Assembly: GCF_001598855.1 (NCBI RefSeq)
Contig: NZ_BCZS01000005.1
Coordinates: 1 to 64,000 of the forward strand
Direction: 5' to 3'
Origin: Pluralibacter gergoviae ATCC 33028 = NBRC 105706
Lineage (GTDB): Bacteria; Pseudomonadota; Gammaproteobacteria; Enterobacterales; Enterobacteriaceae
DNA: 64,000 bases
Shown: piece after piece, positions 18,246 to 29,435 of the stretch
Numbering within the stretch: the stretch's first letter is position 1
How the letters are laid out: each line of letters begins with the position of its first letter
Made by a program: the position numbers and the translations under genes
Notes under the pieces: generated by a model
What the model saw: the letters and a program-made list of their open reading frames with translations, nothing else
The model's database searches: none
What the model was told of the DNA's origin: nothing

Positions 18246-19258
18246 CGCACCGCCTGCGCTATCCACGCTGCCAGCTCCCGCAGTTCAGCTTCCTGCTGCG
18301 GGTATTCCGCAATCAGCGCTTCGCAGGTCTGCTGCAGCACATCGGCCCGGTACTGGCAGCCCTGCAGACGCTGCGCCAGCGCCTCCAGCGGCGCCGGGTT
18401 GAGGCTGTCGGTAAAGGCCTGCGCGCGGGTAATGACGCCCTTTTCGACGTCGAAGTGCAGCTCGACCCCGCCCCAGGTAAAGCGCTCATCCAGCAGATGG
18501 CTGAAGGCCGGGGCCTGGCCGAAGTTCCACGCCCAGCTGCTCTGGCGGGCGAAGGTTTCCGCAAAGCCAGGCAGATCCGGCGCCCTGTCCGGCGAGATCA
18601 CCTCTGCCGCGACCCGCTCGCCGTAGTGGGCGAAGAAGGCATCGGTCACCGCGTCGCAGATCTGCTGATGGGTAATGTCCGGCAGCAGCTCCACCAGGTT
18701 GGCGACCCGGCCGCGCACCGAGGTGATGCCTTTGGCCTGCAGCTTCTTCGGGTCCGGATTGAGGTAGTTCGCCAGCCGGCTGAGGTCGGCGTTCAGCAGC
18801 AGGGTGCCGTGGTGAAAGCCGCGGTCTTTGGTTTCCCGGTAGGCGGAGCCGGAAACCTTGCGGTCGCCCTCCGGCGTCTTCACCACCAGATCGTTGCGCC
18901 CGGAGGCCTCGGCCCGCACGCCCAGGGCATTAAGGGCGTTAAGCACAATGGCGGTGGAGACGGTTTTGTCGTACTCGGGCTTACCGGCCATAAAGGTGAA
19001 GCAGGTGTTGCCGAGGTCGTGAAACACCGCGCCGCCGCCGCTGCTGCGCCGGGCCAGGCGGACGTTGTCCTCCTCCATGCGCCGGGTGTTGCACTCCTTC
19101 CACGGGTTCTGCGCCCGGCCAATAACGACCGTATCGGCATTGCGCCAGAGAAAAAGCACCCGCTGGGTGGCGGGCATCTGGCGAAAGATGCACTCCTCCA
19201 CCGCCAGGTTAAACCAGGGATCGTAAGAGTCGGAGATAAGCAGGCGCAGGGTAGTCAT
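18242..19258 (-). CDS. lplA: Lipoate-protein ligase A
   Basis: LplA activates free lipoate with ATP and attaches it to the lipoyl domains of pyruvate and 2-oxoglutarate dehydrogenases and the glycine cleavage H protein. The product is 338 residues, as in E. coli. The lipoate-binding motifs [12 protein letters not shown] and the adenylate-binding [21 protein letters not shown] are intact, and the C-terminal accessory domain is present. It follows ytjB by 24 bases and is likely co-transcribed with it. It ends tail to tail with yjjJ. Confidence 0.98.
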   Translation of the reverse strand: MTTLRLLISDSYDPWFNLAVEECIFRQMPATQRVLFLWRNADTVVIGRAQNPWKECNTRRMEEDNVRLARRSSGGGAVFHDLGNTCFTFMAGKPEYDKTVSTAIVLNALNALGVRAEASGRNDLVVKTPEGDRKVSGSAYRETKDRGFHHGTLLLNADLSRLANYLNPDPKKLQAKGITSVRGRVANLVELLPDITHQQICDAVTDAFFAHYGERVAAEVISPDRAPDLPGFAETFARQSSWAWNFGQAPAFSHLLDERFTWGGVELHFDVEKGVITRAQAFTDSLNPAPLEALAQRLQGCQYRADVLQQTCEALIAEYPQQEAELRELAAWIAQAVR

Positions 19259-19282
19259 GGCAGAGTTCCTTTCCTTAAGTTG

Positions 19283-19933
19283 TCAGTCTGGCGTTTTTTT
19301 CCCGCCGTCGTCCTCTTCCGGGACCGTCTTATTGGCGGTCAGCAGGAAGGGCGACTGCTGCCAGCGGGTGCGTTTCCCCTGCAGCAGCGTGCGCGTCAGC
19401 ACCACGCCGATGGCCAGCGACAGCAGCAGCATCAGGCGCAGGATGTTGGTGGTGTTATCCACCTGGCGGGATTCGGTGGCCAGCGTATGGGTGTCGAGGG
19501 TGATGCGCAGATAGCCCAGCGGCTCGTTCTTGCCCTGAATGGGCTCCACAATCTGCTCGCTGAAGTAGCCGCCGGCTTTTTTGCCGTCGAGGGCGAGACG
19601 GTCGCGGACCTTAACCCCCTCGCCGGCGTGGCTGACCAGATAGCCCTGCTCGTCGTAGACGCTGGCATCCAGCACGCGGGTATTGGCGGTGAGCGCGGCA
19701 AGCTGCTGGCCGATACGCTTCTCGTCCGGCGACTCGGCGCGCATCAGCGGCGCGAGGGTGAGGGTAACCTGATGGGCCAGCATCCGCCCCAGCTCTTCAA
19801 GCTGCGGATTGCGCTGGCGCTGGGAGTTCTGGCTGAACCACGACGCGCCCTGCATCAGGGCCACCAGCAGGGCAAGGCAGATCAGCACGATCGCCGCCCG
19901 GTGCAGCCGAAATTTCAGTTTTGCGCGAACCAT
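19283..19933 (-). CDS. ytjB: Inner membrane protein YtjB (Smp)
   Basis: A 216-residue membrane protein corresponding to E. coli YtjB/Smp (214 residues). It has an N-terminal membrane helix at about residues 13-33 (AIVLICLALLVALMQGASW), a periplasmic domain of about 125 residues with a PAS-like sensor pattern (VYDEQGYLVSHAGEGVKVRDRL), a second helix near 162-182 (RLMLLLSLAIGVVLTRTLL), and a short cytoplasmic tail. Its function is unknown. It lies upstream of lplA. In E. coli it is divergent from serB directly; here an extra regulator gene lies in between. Confidence 0.92.
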   Translation of the reverse strand: MVRAKLKFRLHRAAIVLICLALLVALMQGASWFSQNSQRQRNPQLEELGRMLAHQVTLTLAPLMRAESPDEKRIGQQLAALTANTRVLDASVYDEQGYLVSHAGEGVKVRDRLALDGKKAGGYFSEQIVEPIQGKNEPLGYLRITLDTHTLATESRQVDNTTNILRLMLLLSLAIGVVLTRTLLQGKRTRWQQSPFLLTANKTVPEEDDGGKKTPD

Positions 19934-20043
19934 TCTTCACCTCTCGTTGATTGCCGCAGCGGGCGCTGCAAGAGTACCACCTCTGATCGGGTGGCACAAA
20001 ACGCCGCTTCGCTGATGCGCTGTCGGGCGGTGGAAGAGTCTCG

Positions 20044-20718
20044 TCAGGAATTCAGCAGGCTGTTCACGTCCACCAGCGTGATTTCGTTACGCCGGGTCCG
20101 GATGCTGCCGGTGCGTTCGAACGTTTTCAGCTCACGGCTGACGGTTTCCGGCGTGAGATCCAGATAGTTTGCCATCTCGTTTCGCGACATTGGCAGGTGA
20201 AAGGAGCGGGCGGAGTAGCCCTGGCGCGCGTAGTGCCCCGACATCTGATGCAGAAACTCCGCCAGCCGGTCGCGGGCGCGCATTCTTCGCATCACGGCGT
20301 AGTTAAGATGCTGGCGCAGGTTGTGGTTCATCATCGCGAGTATCGTGGGCCGGGTCTCCTCGTCCCTGAGCATTTTTGCCAGCATCGGCAGAGGCAGGCG
20401 GCGAACCGCGCTGGTATCCAGTGCGTATGCCGAGACCGAGTGCTGCTCGCCGGGGTAGTCGCTCAGGCCGATCCACTCGCCGCTGAATTTAAAGCGCGAG
20501 ATCCACTCATCGCCTTCCGCCGTGCTCTGCGTAATTTTAAAAGCGCAGGCGGTGATGATATCAATGCTTTCCAGCGCCTCTCCGGCGTTAAAAAGCCGCT
20601 GCCCGCGCTGCACTATCCGCTGCGGTAGCAGAGTGACCGCGCGCGCTATTTCGCTATTGCATTGCCACATTTCCCTACGTTCCATGTCCGGTAAGCGCCG
20701 TTGCGCTCTTGTCCGCAT
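20044..20718 (-). CDS. Crp/Fnr-family transcriptional regulator (FNR-like, no Fe-S cysteines)
   Basis: A 224-residue protein collinear with FNR from the beta-barrel onwards (QRGQRLFNAGE, QSTAEGDEWISRFKFSGEWIGL) through the dimer helix to the helix-turn-helix MSRNEMANYLDLTPETVSRE. The recognition helix TPETVSRELK resembles FNR's VETISRLLG, so FNR-box-like targets are plausible. The four N-terminal cluster cysteines of FNR are missing; only single cysteines near residues 20 and 58 occur. Later in-frame ATGs at 20685 and 20670 are possible starts; no ribosome site clearly decides. The gene is absent between ytjB and serB in E. coli. Its effector and targets are unknown. Confidence 0.8.
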   Translation of the reverse strand: MRTRAQRRLPDMERREMWQCNSEIARAVTLLPQRIVQRGQRLFNAGEALESIDIITACAFKITQSTAEGDEWISRFKFSGEWIGLSDYPGEQHSVSAYALDTSAVRRLPLPMLAKMLRDEETRPTILAMMNHNLRQHLNYAVMRRMRARDRLAEFLHQMSGHYARQGYSARSFHLPMSRNEMANYLDLTPETVSRELKTFERTGSIRTRRNEITLVDVNSLLNS

Positions 20719-20828
20719 CCTTTTTGCGAAAACGGAGATGTTAATTCAATGTAATAGAAAAGCAATTAAAAAAATTGTGGAAATAGGCCAGCACGCCGCC
20801 GGGCAAGGGTTTGCGCGTCGGGCGCGTC

Positions 20829-20844
20829 CCAGGAACTTTCCTGG
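20829..20844. other. Hairpin in the regulator-serB intergenic region
   Basis: ccagga-actt-tcctgg forms a perfect 6-bp stem within the 277-base gap between the FNR-like gene and serB. The flanking bases 20790-20905 are GC-rich with further short inverted repeats. The part near 20915-20995 resembles the E. coli serB promoter region (ttgccagaag, gcgttattttcctgccg). No gene is seen here. Confidence 0.35.
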
Positions 20845-20995
20845 TTTCAGGACGCTGCGCCCCGCTGCCGCAGCGCGTCGGGGAGCGCGTCTGCCCGGGC
20901 GCAAGAATTTGCACTTTACTGTTGCCAGAAGCGCTGGCGACAGGGTAGCCTCATGCGTTATTTTCCTGCCGTGAATCTGGATTTCTGGAGCTGTA

Positions 20996-21967
20996 ATGCC
21001 GAACAGTCTGACCTGGTGCGACCTGCCTGACGATGTCTCTTTGTGGCCGGGGCTGCCCCTTTCGTTAAGCGGTGATGAAGTGATGCCGCTGGATTACCAC
21101 GCCGGGCGCAGCGGCTGGCTGCTGTATGGCCGCCGGCTGGATAAGCAGCGCCTCACTGACTATCAGCACAAGCTGGGGGCGGCGATGGTCATTGTTGCCG
21201 CCTGGTGCGTGGAGGATTATCAGGTGATCCGCCTCGCCGGCTCCCTGACGCCGCGCGCAACCCGCCTGGCGCACAATGCCGGTCTGGACGTTGCCCCGCT
21301 GGGCAAAATCCCGCACCTGCGCACGCCGGGCCTGCTGGTGATGGACATGGACTCCACCGCTATCCAGATCGAATGTATTGATGAAATCGCCAGGCTGGCC
21401 GGCACCGGCGAGATGGTGGCGGAAGTGACCGAGCGCGCGATGCGCGGCGAGCTGGACTTTACCGCCAGCCTGCGCCAGCGGGTGGGGACTCTGGAAGGCG
21501 CCGATGCCCAAATTTTGGGCCAGGTGCGCGACGCGCTACCGCTGATGCCGGGCCTGGTTCAGCTGGTGCTCAAGCTGGAGACCCTCGGCTGGAAGGTGGC
21601 CATTGCCTCCGGCGGCTTCACCTTCTTTGCCGACTACCTGCGCGACAAGCTGCGCCTGACCGCCGCGGTCGCCAACGAACTGGAGATCATCGACGGCAGG
21701 CTCACCGGCCAGGTGATCGGCGACATCGTCGATGCGAACTATAAGGCAATGACCCTGCGGCGGCTGGCGGATGAACATCAGATCCCCGGGACGCAGACCG
21801 TGGCGATCGGCGACGGCGCCAACGATCTGCCGATGATCAAGGCAGCCGGCCTCGGTATCGCCTATCACGCTAAGCCGAAAGTCAATGAGCAGACGGAAGT
21901 CACCATCCGTCATGCCGACCTGATGGGGGTATTCTGTATCCTGTCAGGCAGTCTGAATCAGGAGTAA
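20996..21967 (+). CDS. serB: Phosphoserine phosphatase
   Basis: SerB hydrolyses O-phosphoserine to serine, the last step of serine biosynthesis. The 323-residue protein has an N-terminal regulatory domain of about 105 residues and a HAD catalytic domain with DMDST at 117-121 (nucleophile Asp117), ASGGF (motif II) and GDGANDLPM (motif IV). E. coli SerB has 322 residues. A GGAG site (tctggagctgta) precedes the ATG. It is followed after three bases by radA, so serB-radA-nadR probably form one transcript. Confidence 0.98.
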   Translation: MPNSLTWCDLPDDVSLWPGLPLSLSGDEVMPLDYHAGRSGWLLYGRRLDKQRLTDYQHKLGAAMVIVAAWCVEDYQVIRLAGSLTPRATRLAHNAGLDVAPLGKIPHLRTPGLLVMDMDSTAIQIECIDEIARLAGTGEMVAEVTERAMRGELDFTASLRQRVGTLEGADAQILGQVRDALPLMPGLVQLVLKLETLGWKVAIASGGFTFFADYLRDKLRLTAAVANELEIIDGRLTGQVIGDIVDANYKAMTLRRLADEHQIPGTQTVAIGDGANDLPMIKAAGLGIAYHAKPKVNEQTEVTIRHADLMGVFCILSGSLNQE

Positions 21968-21970
21968 AAC

Positions 21971-23353
21971 GTGGCGAAAGCACCGAAACGCGCCTTTGTC
22001 TGCAACGAGTGCGGCGCGGACTATCCGCGCTGGCAGGGACAGTGCAGCGCCTGTCATGCGTGGAATACCATCACCGAGATGCGCATTGCCGCCTCTCCCA
22101 CCGTGGCGCGCAACGAGCGGCTCAGCGGCTATGCGGGCAGCGCGGGCGTATCGAAGGTGCAGAAGCTCTCCGACATCAGCCTCGAAGAGCTGCCGCGCTT
22201 CTCCACCGGCTTCAAAGAGTTTGACCGCGTGCTCGGCGGCGGCGTGGTGCCGGGCAGCGCCATCCTGATCGGCGGTAACCCCGGCGCCGGGAAATCAACG
22301 CTGCTGCTGCAGACGCTGTGCCGCCTTGCCGAGCAGATGAAAACCCTGTACGTCACCGGCGAAGAGTCGCTGCAGCAGGTGGCGATGCGCGCCCACCGCC
22401 TCGGCCTGCCGACCGGCAACCTCAATATGCTGTCGGAAACCAGCATCGAGCAGATCTGCCTGATCGCCGAAGAGGAGCAGCCGAAGCTGATGGTGATCGA
22501 CTCGATCCAGGTGATGCACATGGCGGATATCCAGTCCTCCCCCGGCAGCGTCGCCCAGGTGCGCGAAACCGCCGCCTACCTGACGCGCTTCGCCAAGACG
22601 CGCGGCGTGGCGATCGTGATGGTCGGCCACGTGACGAAAGATGGCTCCCTGGCGGGGCCGAAGGTGCTGGAGCACTGCATCGACTGCTCGGTACTGCTGG
22701 ACGGCGACGCCGACTCCCGCTTCCGCACCCTGCGCAGCCACAAGAACCGCTTCGGGGCGGTTAACGAGCTGGGCGTGTTCGCCATGACCGAGCAGGGGCT
22801 GCGCGAAGTGAGCAACCCGTCGGCGATCTTCCTCAGCCGCGGCGACGAAGTGACCTCCGGCAGCTCGGTGATGGTGGTCTGGGAGGGCACCCGCCCGCTG
22901 CTGGTGGAGATCCAGGCGCTGGTCGATCAGTCGATGATGTCCAATCCGCGCCGGGTGGCGGTGGGCCTTGAGCAGAACCGGCTCGCCATCCTGCTTGCGG
23001 TCCTGCACCGCCACGGCGGCCTGCAGATGGCAGATCAGGACGTGTTTGTGAACGTCGTCGGCGGCGTGAAGGTAACGGAAACCAGCGCCGATCTGGCGCT
23101 GATGCTGGCGATGGTCTCCAGCCTTCGCGACCGCCCGCTGCCGCAGGATCTGGTGGTGTTTGGCGAAGTCGGCCTGGCCGGGGAGATCCGCCCGGTGCCG
23201 AGCGGCCAGGAGCGCATTTCCGAGGCGGCCAAGCACGGCTTCCGCCGCGCTATCGTGCCTGCGGCCAACGTGCCGAAAAAAGTGCCGGAGGGGATGAAGG
23301 TGATCGGCGTGAAAAAACTCTCGGATGCGCTGAATGCCTTTGACGACTTATAA
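21971..23353 (+). CDS. radA: DNA repair protein RadA
   Basis: RadA is a RecA-related, hexameric DnaB-like ATPase that drives branch migration during recombination. The 460-residue protein has an N-terminal zinc finger (Cys11, 14, 25, 28), Walker A GGNPGAGKST near 101-110, the RadA-specific KNRFG motif near residue 258, and a C-terminal Lon-protease-like domain ending near EMFK-type helices. Length equals E. coli. It overlaps neither neighbour but starts three bases after serB. Confidence 0.98.
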   Translation: MAKAPKRAFVCNECGADYPRWQGQCSACHAWNTITEMRIAASPTVARNERLSGYAGSAGVSKVQKLSDISLEELPRFSTGFKEFDRVLGGGVVPGSAILIGGNPGAGKSTLLLQTLCRLAEQMKTLYVTGEESLQQVAMRAHRLGLPTGNLNMLSETSIEQICLIAEEEQPKLMVIDSIQVMHMADIQSSPGSVAQVRETAAYLTRFAKTRGVAIVMVGHVTKDGSLAGPKVLEHCIDCSVLLDGDADSRFRTLRSHKNRFGAVNELGVFAMTEQGLREVSNPSAIFLSRGDEVTSGSSVMVVWEGTRPLLVEIQALVDQSMMSNPRRVAVGLEQNRLAILLAVLHRHGGLQMADQDVFVNVVGGVKVTETSADLALMLAMVSSLRDRPLPQDLVVFGEVGLAGEIRPVPSGQERISEAAKHGFRRAIVPAANVPKKVPEGMKVIGVKKLSDALNAFDDL

Positions 23354-23389
23354 TTGGTAAGTTGTTGTCTTGTCAGCCAGGAGGCTCTT

Positions 23390-24622
23390 TTGTCATCGTT
23401 CGACTATATCAAAACCGCCATTCGCCAGAAGGGCTGCACCCTCCAGCAGGTAGCCGACGCCAGCGGGATGACCAAAGGCTATCTGAGCCAGCTGCTCAAT
23501 GCCAAGATCAAAAGCCCCAGCGCCCAGAAGCTGCAGGCGCTGCACCGCTTTCTCGGGCTTGAGTATCCGCGCCGGCAGAAGAGCGTCGGCGTGGTGTTCG
23601 GCAAGTTCTACCCGCTGCACACCGGCCACATCTATCTGATCCAGCGCGCCTGCAGCCAGGTGGACGAGCTGCACATCATCATGGGCTACGACGATACCCG
23701 CGACCGGGCGCTGTTTGAGGACAGCGCCATGTCCCAGCAGCCGACGGTCTCCGATCGCCTGCGCTGGCTGCTGCAGACCTTTAAGTATCAGAAAAACATT
23801 CGCATCCACGCCTTTAACGAAGAAGGTATGGAACCGTATCCCCACGGCTGGGACGTCTGGAGCAACGGCGTTAAAGCGCTGATGGACGAGAAGGGCATCC
23901 AGCCGAACTGGATCTACACCTCGGAAGAGGCGGACGCGCCGCAGTATCTCGAACATCTCGGCATCGAAACGGTGCTTATCGATCCGAAGCGCACCTTTAT
24001 GAGCATCAGCGGTTCGCAGATCCGCGAGAATCCGTTCCGCTACTGGGACTACATCCCGACCGAAGTGAAGCCCTTTTTCGTGCGTACTGTCGCGATTTTG
24101 GGCGGTGAGTCCAGCGGTAAGTCAACGCTGGTCAATAAGCTCGCCAACATCTTCAACACCACCAGCGCCTGGGAGTACGGGCGCGACTACGTCTTTTCGC
24201 ACCTCGGCGGCGACGAGATGGCGCTGCAGTACTCCGACTACGACAAAATCGCCCTCGGCCAGGCGCAGTACATCGACTTCGCGGTGAAGTACGCCAACAA
24301 GGTCGCCTTTATCGATACCGATTTCGTCAGCACCCAGGCGTTCTGCAAGAAGTACGAAGGGCGCGAGCACCCGTTCGTCCAGGCGCTGATCGATGAATAC
24401 CGCTTCGACCTGGTGATCCTGCTGGAGAACAATACGCCGTGGGTGGCCGACGGCCTGCGCAGCCTCGGCAGTTCGGTGGACCGCAGGGAGTTTCAGCAGA
24501 TGCTGGTGGATATGCTGAACGAGAACGGGATCCGCTTTGTGCACGTCGAGGAATCGGACTACGACGGACGGTTTTTGCGCTGCGTGGAGCTGGTAAAAGA
24601 GATGATGGGGGAGCAGGGGTAA
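23390..24622 (+). CDS. nadR: Trifunctional NAD regulator/NMN adenylyltransferase/ribosylnicotinamide kinase NadR
   Basis: NadR represses NAD biosynthesis genes, adenylylates NMN, and phosphorylates nicotinamide riboside. Domains in order: helix-turn-helix at about 1-60 (LQQVADASGMTKGYLSQLL), NMN adenylyltransferase with GKFYPLHTGH from about 67, and a P-loop kinase domain with GGESSGKSTL from about 237. The length is 410 residues, as in E. coli. The start is TTG at 23390, preceded by a perfect AGGAGG at five bases; an upstream ATG in frame (23354) lies directly at the radA stop and lacks support. Confidence 0.96.
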   Translation: MSSFDYIKTAIRQKGCTLQQVADASGMTKGYLSQLLNAKIKSPSAQKLQALHRFLGLEYPRRQKSVGVVFGKFYPLHTGHIYLIQRACSQVDELHIIMGYDDTRDRALFEDSAMSQQPTVSDRLRWLLQTFKYQKNIRIHAFNEEGMEPYPHGWDVWSNGVKALMDEKGIQPNWIYTSEEADAPQYLEHLGIETVLIDPKRTFMSISGSQIRENPFRYWDYIPTEVKPFFVRTVAILGGESSGKSTLVNKLANIFNTTSAWEYGRDYVFSHLGGDEMALQYSDYDKIALGQAQYIDFAVKYANKVAFIDTDFVSTQAFCKKYEGREHPFVQALIDEYRFDLVILLENNTPWVADGLRSLGSSVDRREFQQMLVDMLNENGIRFVHVEESDYDGRFLRCVELVKEMMGEQG

Positions 24623-24623
24623 A

Positions 24624-24647
24624 CCCCTCTTCCGGCGGGAAGAGGGG
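24624..24647. terminator. Bidirectional stem-loop between nadR and ettA
   Basis: A perfect 10-bp stem cccctcttcc / ggaagagggg (loop GGCG) overlaps the end of nadR and lies seven bases beyond the convergent ettA stop. T-runs are short on both sides, so termination strength is uncertain. Confidence 0.6.
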
Positions 24648-24653
24648 ACGCGT

Positions 24654-26321
<1,668 letters not shown>

Positions 26322-26518
26322 GTTGGACTTCGCCTCTTTTATTTTACTGATGGGTTGTTAAAGACGAAGTGTAGCCTTTTTCCCTCCTGAATCCCAGCCA
26401 GCCGATGAGGGTGGTAAAAAGCCAGGAAATCAGGCAACGTGGCGGCTTTACGGTTGTCTGAATAGCACGAAGAGACGCGGCACGACGCTGCATTGATGCA
26501 TTTTTTAAAGGAGCGCTT

Positions 26519-28456
26519 GTGGAAAAAGCAAACCCCGTGACGTGGCGTTATCTGGCTGCCGCCGTCTGTCTGTTTACGGTCAGCGCCGCGGTGCACGCCG
26601 ACTCACTGGATGAACAGCGCAGCCGCTACGCGCAGATCAAGCAGGCGTGGGACAATAATCAGATGGATGTCGTCAGCCAACTGATGCCGACGCTAAAGGA
26701 CTATCCGCTCTATCCCTACCTGCAGTACCGCCAGCTGACCAGCGATTTGAGCAATGAACCTGCGCTCGCGGTGAGCAATTTTATCAGCGCCAATCCGACG
26801 CTGCCGTCTACCCGCACGCTGCAAAACCGCTTTGTAAACGAACTGGCCCGCCGTGAGGACTGGCGCGGGTTGCTGGCCTTCAGCCCGGACAAGCCGGGAA
26901 CGGTGCAGGCGCAGTGCAACTACTACTACGCCAAATATCAGGTCGGCGACCTTCAGGCAGCGTGGGCCGGGGCGAAAGATCTCTGGCTGAGCGGCTCAAA
27001 CCGCCCCGCGGCGTGCGACGTGCTGTTCGGTGCCTGGCGCGCTTCCGGCGCGCAGGATCCGCTGGCTTATCTGGAGCGCATCCGGCTGGCGATGAAGGCG
27101 GGCAATACCCGGCTGGTCAATACCCTGGCAGGCCAGATGCCGGCCGACTATCAGACTATCTCTGCGCAGGTCCTGAGCCTTGCCGCCAACCCTGACAGCG
27201 TCCTGAGTTTCGCGCAGAACACCGGGAATACGGACTTTACCCGCCAGATGGCGGCCATTGCCTTTAGCCGCGTCGCCCGTCAGGACGTGGAGAACGCCCG
27301 GGCGCTGATCCCGATGCTCGCCGCTGCCCAGAAGCTCAGCGACGAGCAGGTTCAGGCGCTGCGCGATACCGTCGCCTGGCAGCTGATGGGCAGCGACGTT
27401 ACCGACGAGCAGGCCCGCTGGCGCGATGACGCCATTATGCGCTCCGGTTCCACCTCGCTGCTGGAGCGGCGGGTGCGGCTGGCGATTGGCGCAGGCGATC
27501 GCAAAGGGCTGGATACCTGGCTTTCGCGCCTGCCGATGGAGGCGAAAGAAAAAGACGAATGGCGCTACTGGCAGGCGGACCTGCTGATGGACAGCGGCCG
27601 CGAGGCGGAAGCGAAAGAGATCCTTCACGGCCTGATGAAAGAGCGAGGCTTCTATCCGATGGTGGCGGCCCAGCGGCTTGGCGAAGACTATCCCATCCGG
27701 GTGGAGAAAACCGAGGGTACGGCCTCCGCTGAGCTGGTGAACAGCCCGGAGATGGCCCGCGTGCGTGAGCTGATGTACTGGAATCTGGATAACACCGCCC
27801 GCGCTGAGTGGGCGAATCTTGTCAGAAGCCGCACTCCCGCCGAACAGGGCCAACTGGCGAAGTACGCTTACGATCGCGACTGGTGGGATCTGAGCGTGCA
27901 GGCGACGATTGCCGGCAAGCTGTGGGACAACCTGCGCGAGCGCTTCCCGCTGGCCTGGGAGAACCTCTTTGCCCGCTACACCGCTGAGAAGGGCATCAGC
28001 CAGAGCTACGCGATGGCGATAGCCCGTCAGGAGAGCGCCTGGAACCCGAAGGCCCGCTCGCCGGTGGGGGCTTCCGGGCTGATGCAGATTATGCCCGGCA
28101 CCGCGACCCACACGGTGAAGATGTTCAGCATTCCCGGCTACGGCGGCCAGAATCAGCTGCTGGATCCGGAAACCAACATCAACATCGGCACCAGTTACCT
28201 GCAGTACGTCTATCAGCAGTTTGGCAATAACCGCATCTACGCGGCCGCCGCCTATAACGCCGGGCCGGGCAGGGTGCGCACCTGGCAAGGCAACAGCGCC
28301 GGGAAGCTGAATGCGGTGGCTTTCGTGGAGAGTATCCCCTTCTCGGAAACGCGCGGCTACGTGAAGAATGTGCTGGCCTACGACGCCTACTACCGCTACT
28401 TCATGGGCGAGAAGCCGGCTATCCTCACCGACGCCGAGTGGAGCCAGCGTTACTGA
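26519..28456 (+). CDS. slt: Soluble lytic murein transglycosylase Slt70
   Basis: Slt70 cleaves peptidoglycan glycan strands from the chain end to form 1,6-anhydromuramic products in the periplasm. The 645-residue precursor equals E. coli. A signal peptide of about 27 residues (LAAAVCLFTVSAAVHA) is followed by the helical U and L superhelix domains and a C-terminal lysozyme-like domain with catalytic Glu505 in ARQESAWNP and the motifs GLMQIMPGTA and AAYNAGPGRV. The start is GTG with AAAGGAG upstream. It is followed by trpR. Confidence 0.97.
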   Translation: MEKANPVTWRYLAAAVCLFTVSAAVHADSLDEQRSRYAQIKQAWDNNQMDVVSQLMPTLKDYPLYPYLQYRQLTSDLSNEPALAVSNFISANPTLPSTRTLQNRFVNELARREDWRGLLAFSPDKPGTVQAQCNYYYAKYQVGDLQAAWAGAKDLWLSGSNRPAACDVLFGAWRASGAQDPLAYLERIRLAMKAGNTRLVNTLAGQMPADYQTISAQVLSLAANPDSVLSFAQNTGNTDFTRQMAAIAFSRVARQDVENARALIPMLAAAQKLSDEQVQALRDTVAWQLMGSDVTDEQARWRDDAIMRSGSTSLLERRVRLAIGAGDRKGLDTWLSRLPMEAKEKDEWRYWQADLLMDSGREAEAKEILHGLMKERGFYPMVAAQRLGEDYPIRVEKTEGTASAELVNSPEMARVRELMYWNLDNTARAEWANLVRSRTPAEQGQLAKYAYDRDWWDLSVQATIAGKLWDNLRERFPLAWENLFARYTAEKGISQSYAMAIARQESAWNPKARSPVGASGLMQIMPGTATHTVKMFSIPGYGGQNQLLDPETNINIGTSYLQYVYQQFGNNRIYAAAAYNAGPGRVRTWQGNSAGKLNAVAFVESIPFSETRGYVKNVLAYDAYYRYFMGEKPAILTDAEWSQRY

Positions 28457-28479
28457 TCCCGCGAGAGTATGTTATGCTT

Positions 28480-28497
28480 GTACTCGCTAAAGAGTAC
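28480..28497 (+). promoter_or_regulatory. Trp operator of trpR
   Basis: gtactcgctaaagagtac is an 18-base palindrome matching the Trp repressor operator (GTACTAGTTAACTAGTAC) at both half-sites. It lies 46 bases upstream of trpR beside a likely -10 (TATGCT at 28473). Autoregulation of trpR by this means is known in E. coli. Confidence 0.85.
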
Positions 28498-28543
28498 ATC
28501 CGGCGGATGGCCCCGGCCATCCGCCCCAACACGGTGGCATAAC

Positions 28544-28873
28544 ATGACCCAACAATCCCCATATTCAGCCGAGACTGCGCATCAGCGCAACGAAGAGTGG
28601 CTTCGTTTTGTGGAGCTGCTGCGCCTGGCCTATGAGGCCGACCACCATCTGCCGCTGCTGAACCTGATGATGACCCCGGACGAACGTGAAGCGCTGGGCA
28701 CCCGGGTGCGCATTATTGAGGAGCTGCTGCGCGGCGAACTGAGCCAGCGTGAGCTGAAAAACGCCCTGGGCGCAGGCATTGCCACCATCACGCGCGGCTC
28801 AAACAGCCTGAAGTCGGCCCCCGCGGAGCTGCGCCACTGGCTTGAACAGACGCTGCCGGAAACTCACCGGTAA
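28544..28873 (+). CDS. trpR: Trp operon repressor
   Basis: TrpR binds tryptophan and represses trpEDCBA, aroH, mtr and itself. The 109-residue all-helical protein includes the helix-turn-helix [21 protein letters not shown] and the tryptophan-binding [13 protein letters not shown] chose the ATG at 28544 ([10 protein letters not shown]), which matches the E. coli N-terminus; the longer open frame overlaps the operator. Its last ten bases overlap the convergent yjjX. Confidence 0.97.
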   Translation: MTQQSPYSAETAHQRNEEWLRFVELLRLAYEADHHLPLLNLMMTPDEREALGTRVRIIEELLRGELSQRELKNALGAGIATITRGSNSLKSAPAELRHWLEQTLPETHR

Positions 28874-29379
28874 ACCGCGTTATGAAACGGGCTTAGCGCC
28901 AGAATTACCGCCTGGTAATAGACGCTGGCGCGGGTCAGACTGCCGGCGGTGAAGACGCCAATGGCGCCGCCTTTGCGGCCAATCTCCTCAATGCCGGTAT
29001 AGCGGGACATCACCGGCCCCAGCGCCTCGCCGCCGCGCACGGCCGCCAGGATCTTTTCCGGCAGCGGCAGAGTGGCCGACCGGGCTTCGCCGCGCTGCTC
29101 CCGGCTCTCAATCACCACCCAACTGAAGGTGCTGTCATCATCAATGCCGGCTTCAATGGCCACCCAGAAGTCGGCGTCTGGCCGCAGCTGGCGGGCATGA
29201 TGCAGCCGATTCCGTGCGCCGGCGCGCGTTTCCTCGCTGCCAAACGGCTGTTCCGGCACGCCGCTCTCGACGGAAATAGGGTCAATGTGGCAGGATCCCT
29301 CGCCGAAAATCTGGCTAAAAGCCTGCAGAATCGCCTGAATTTTGGCGGGATTGGTGGTCGCTGAGATAATCTGGTGCAT
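28864..29379 (-). CDS. yjjX: Inosine/xanthosine triphosphatase YjjX
   Basis: YjjX hydrolyses ITP and XTP to the diphosphates, which keeps deaminated purines out of nucleic acids. The 171-residue protein starts [17 protein letters not shown], the NTPase loop of the Maf/ITPase-like fold, and keeps [19 protein letters not shown], the family signature. E. coli YjjX has 170 residues. It overlaps trpR tail to tail by ten bases and is divergent from gpmB across 56 bases. Confidence 0.96.
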   Translation of the reverse strand: MHQIISATTNPAKIQAILQAFSQIFGEGSCHIDPISVESGVPEQPFGSEETRAGARNRLHHARQLRPDADFWVAIEAGIDDDSTFSWVVIESREQRGEARSATLPLPEKILAAVRGGEALGPVMSRYTGIEEIGRKGGAIGVFTAGSLTRASVYYQAVILALSPFHNAVYR

Positions 29380-29435
29380 AATCAGTAGGTAGATATATGG
29401 CCGAAATAATCATCGCAGTATAACGGATAATGAGC

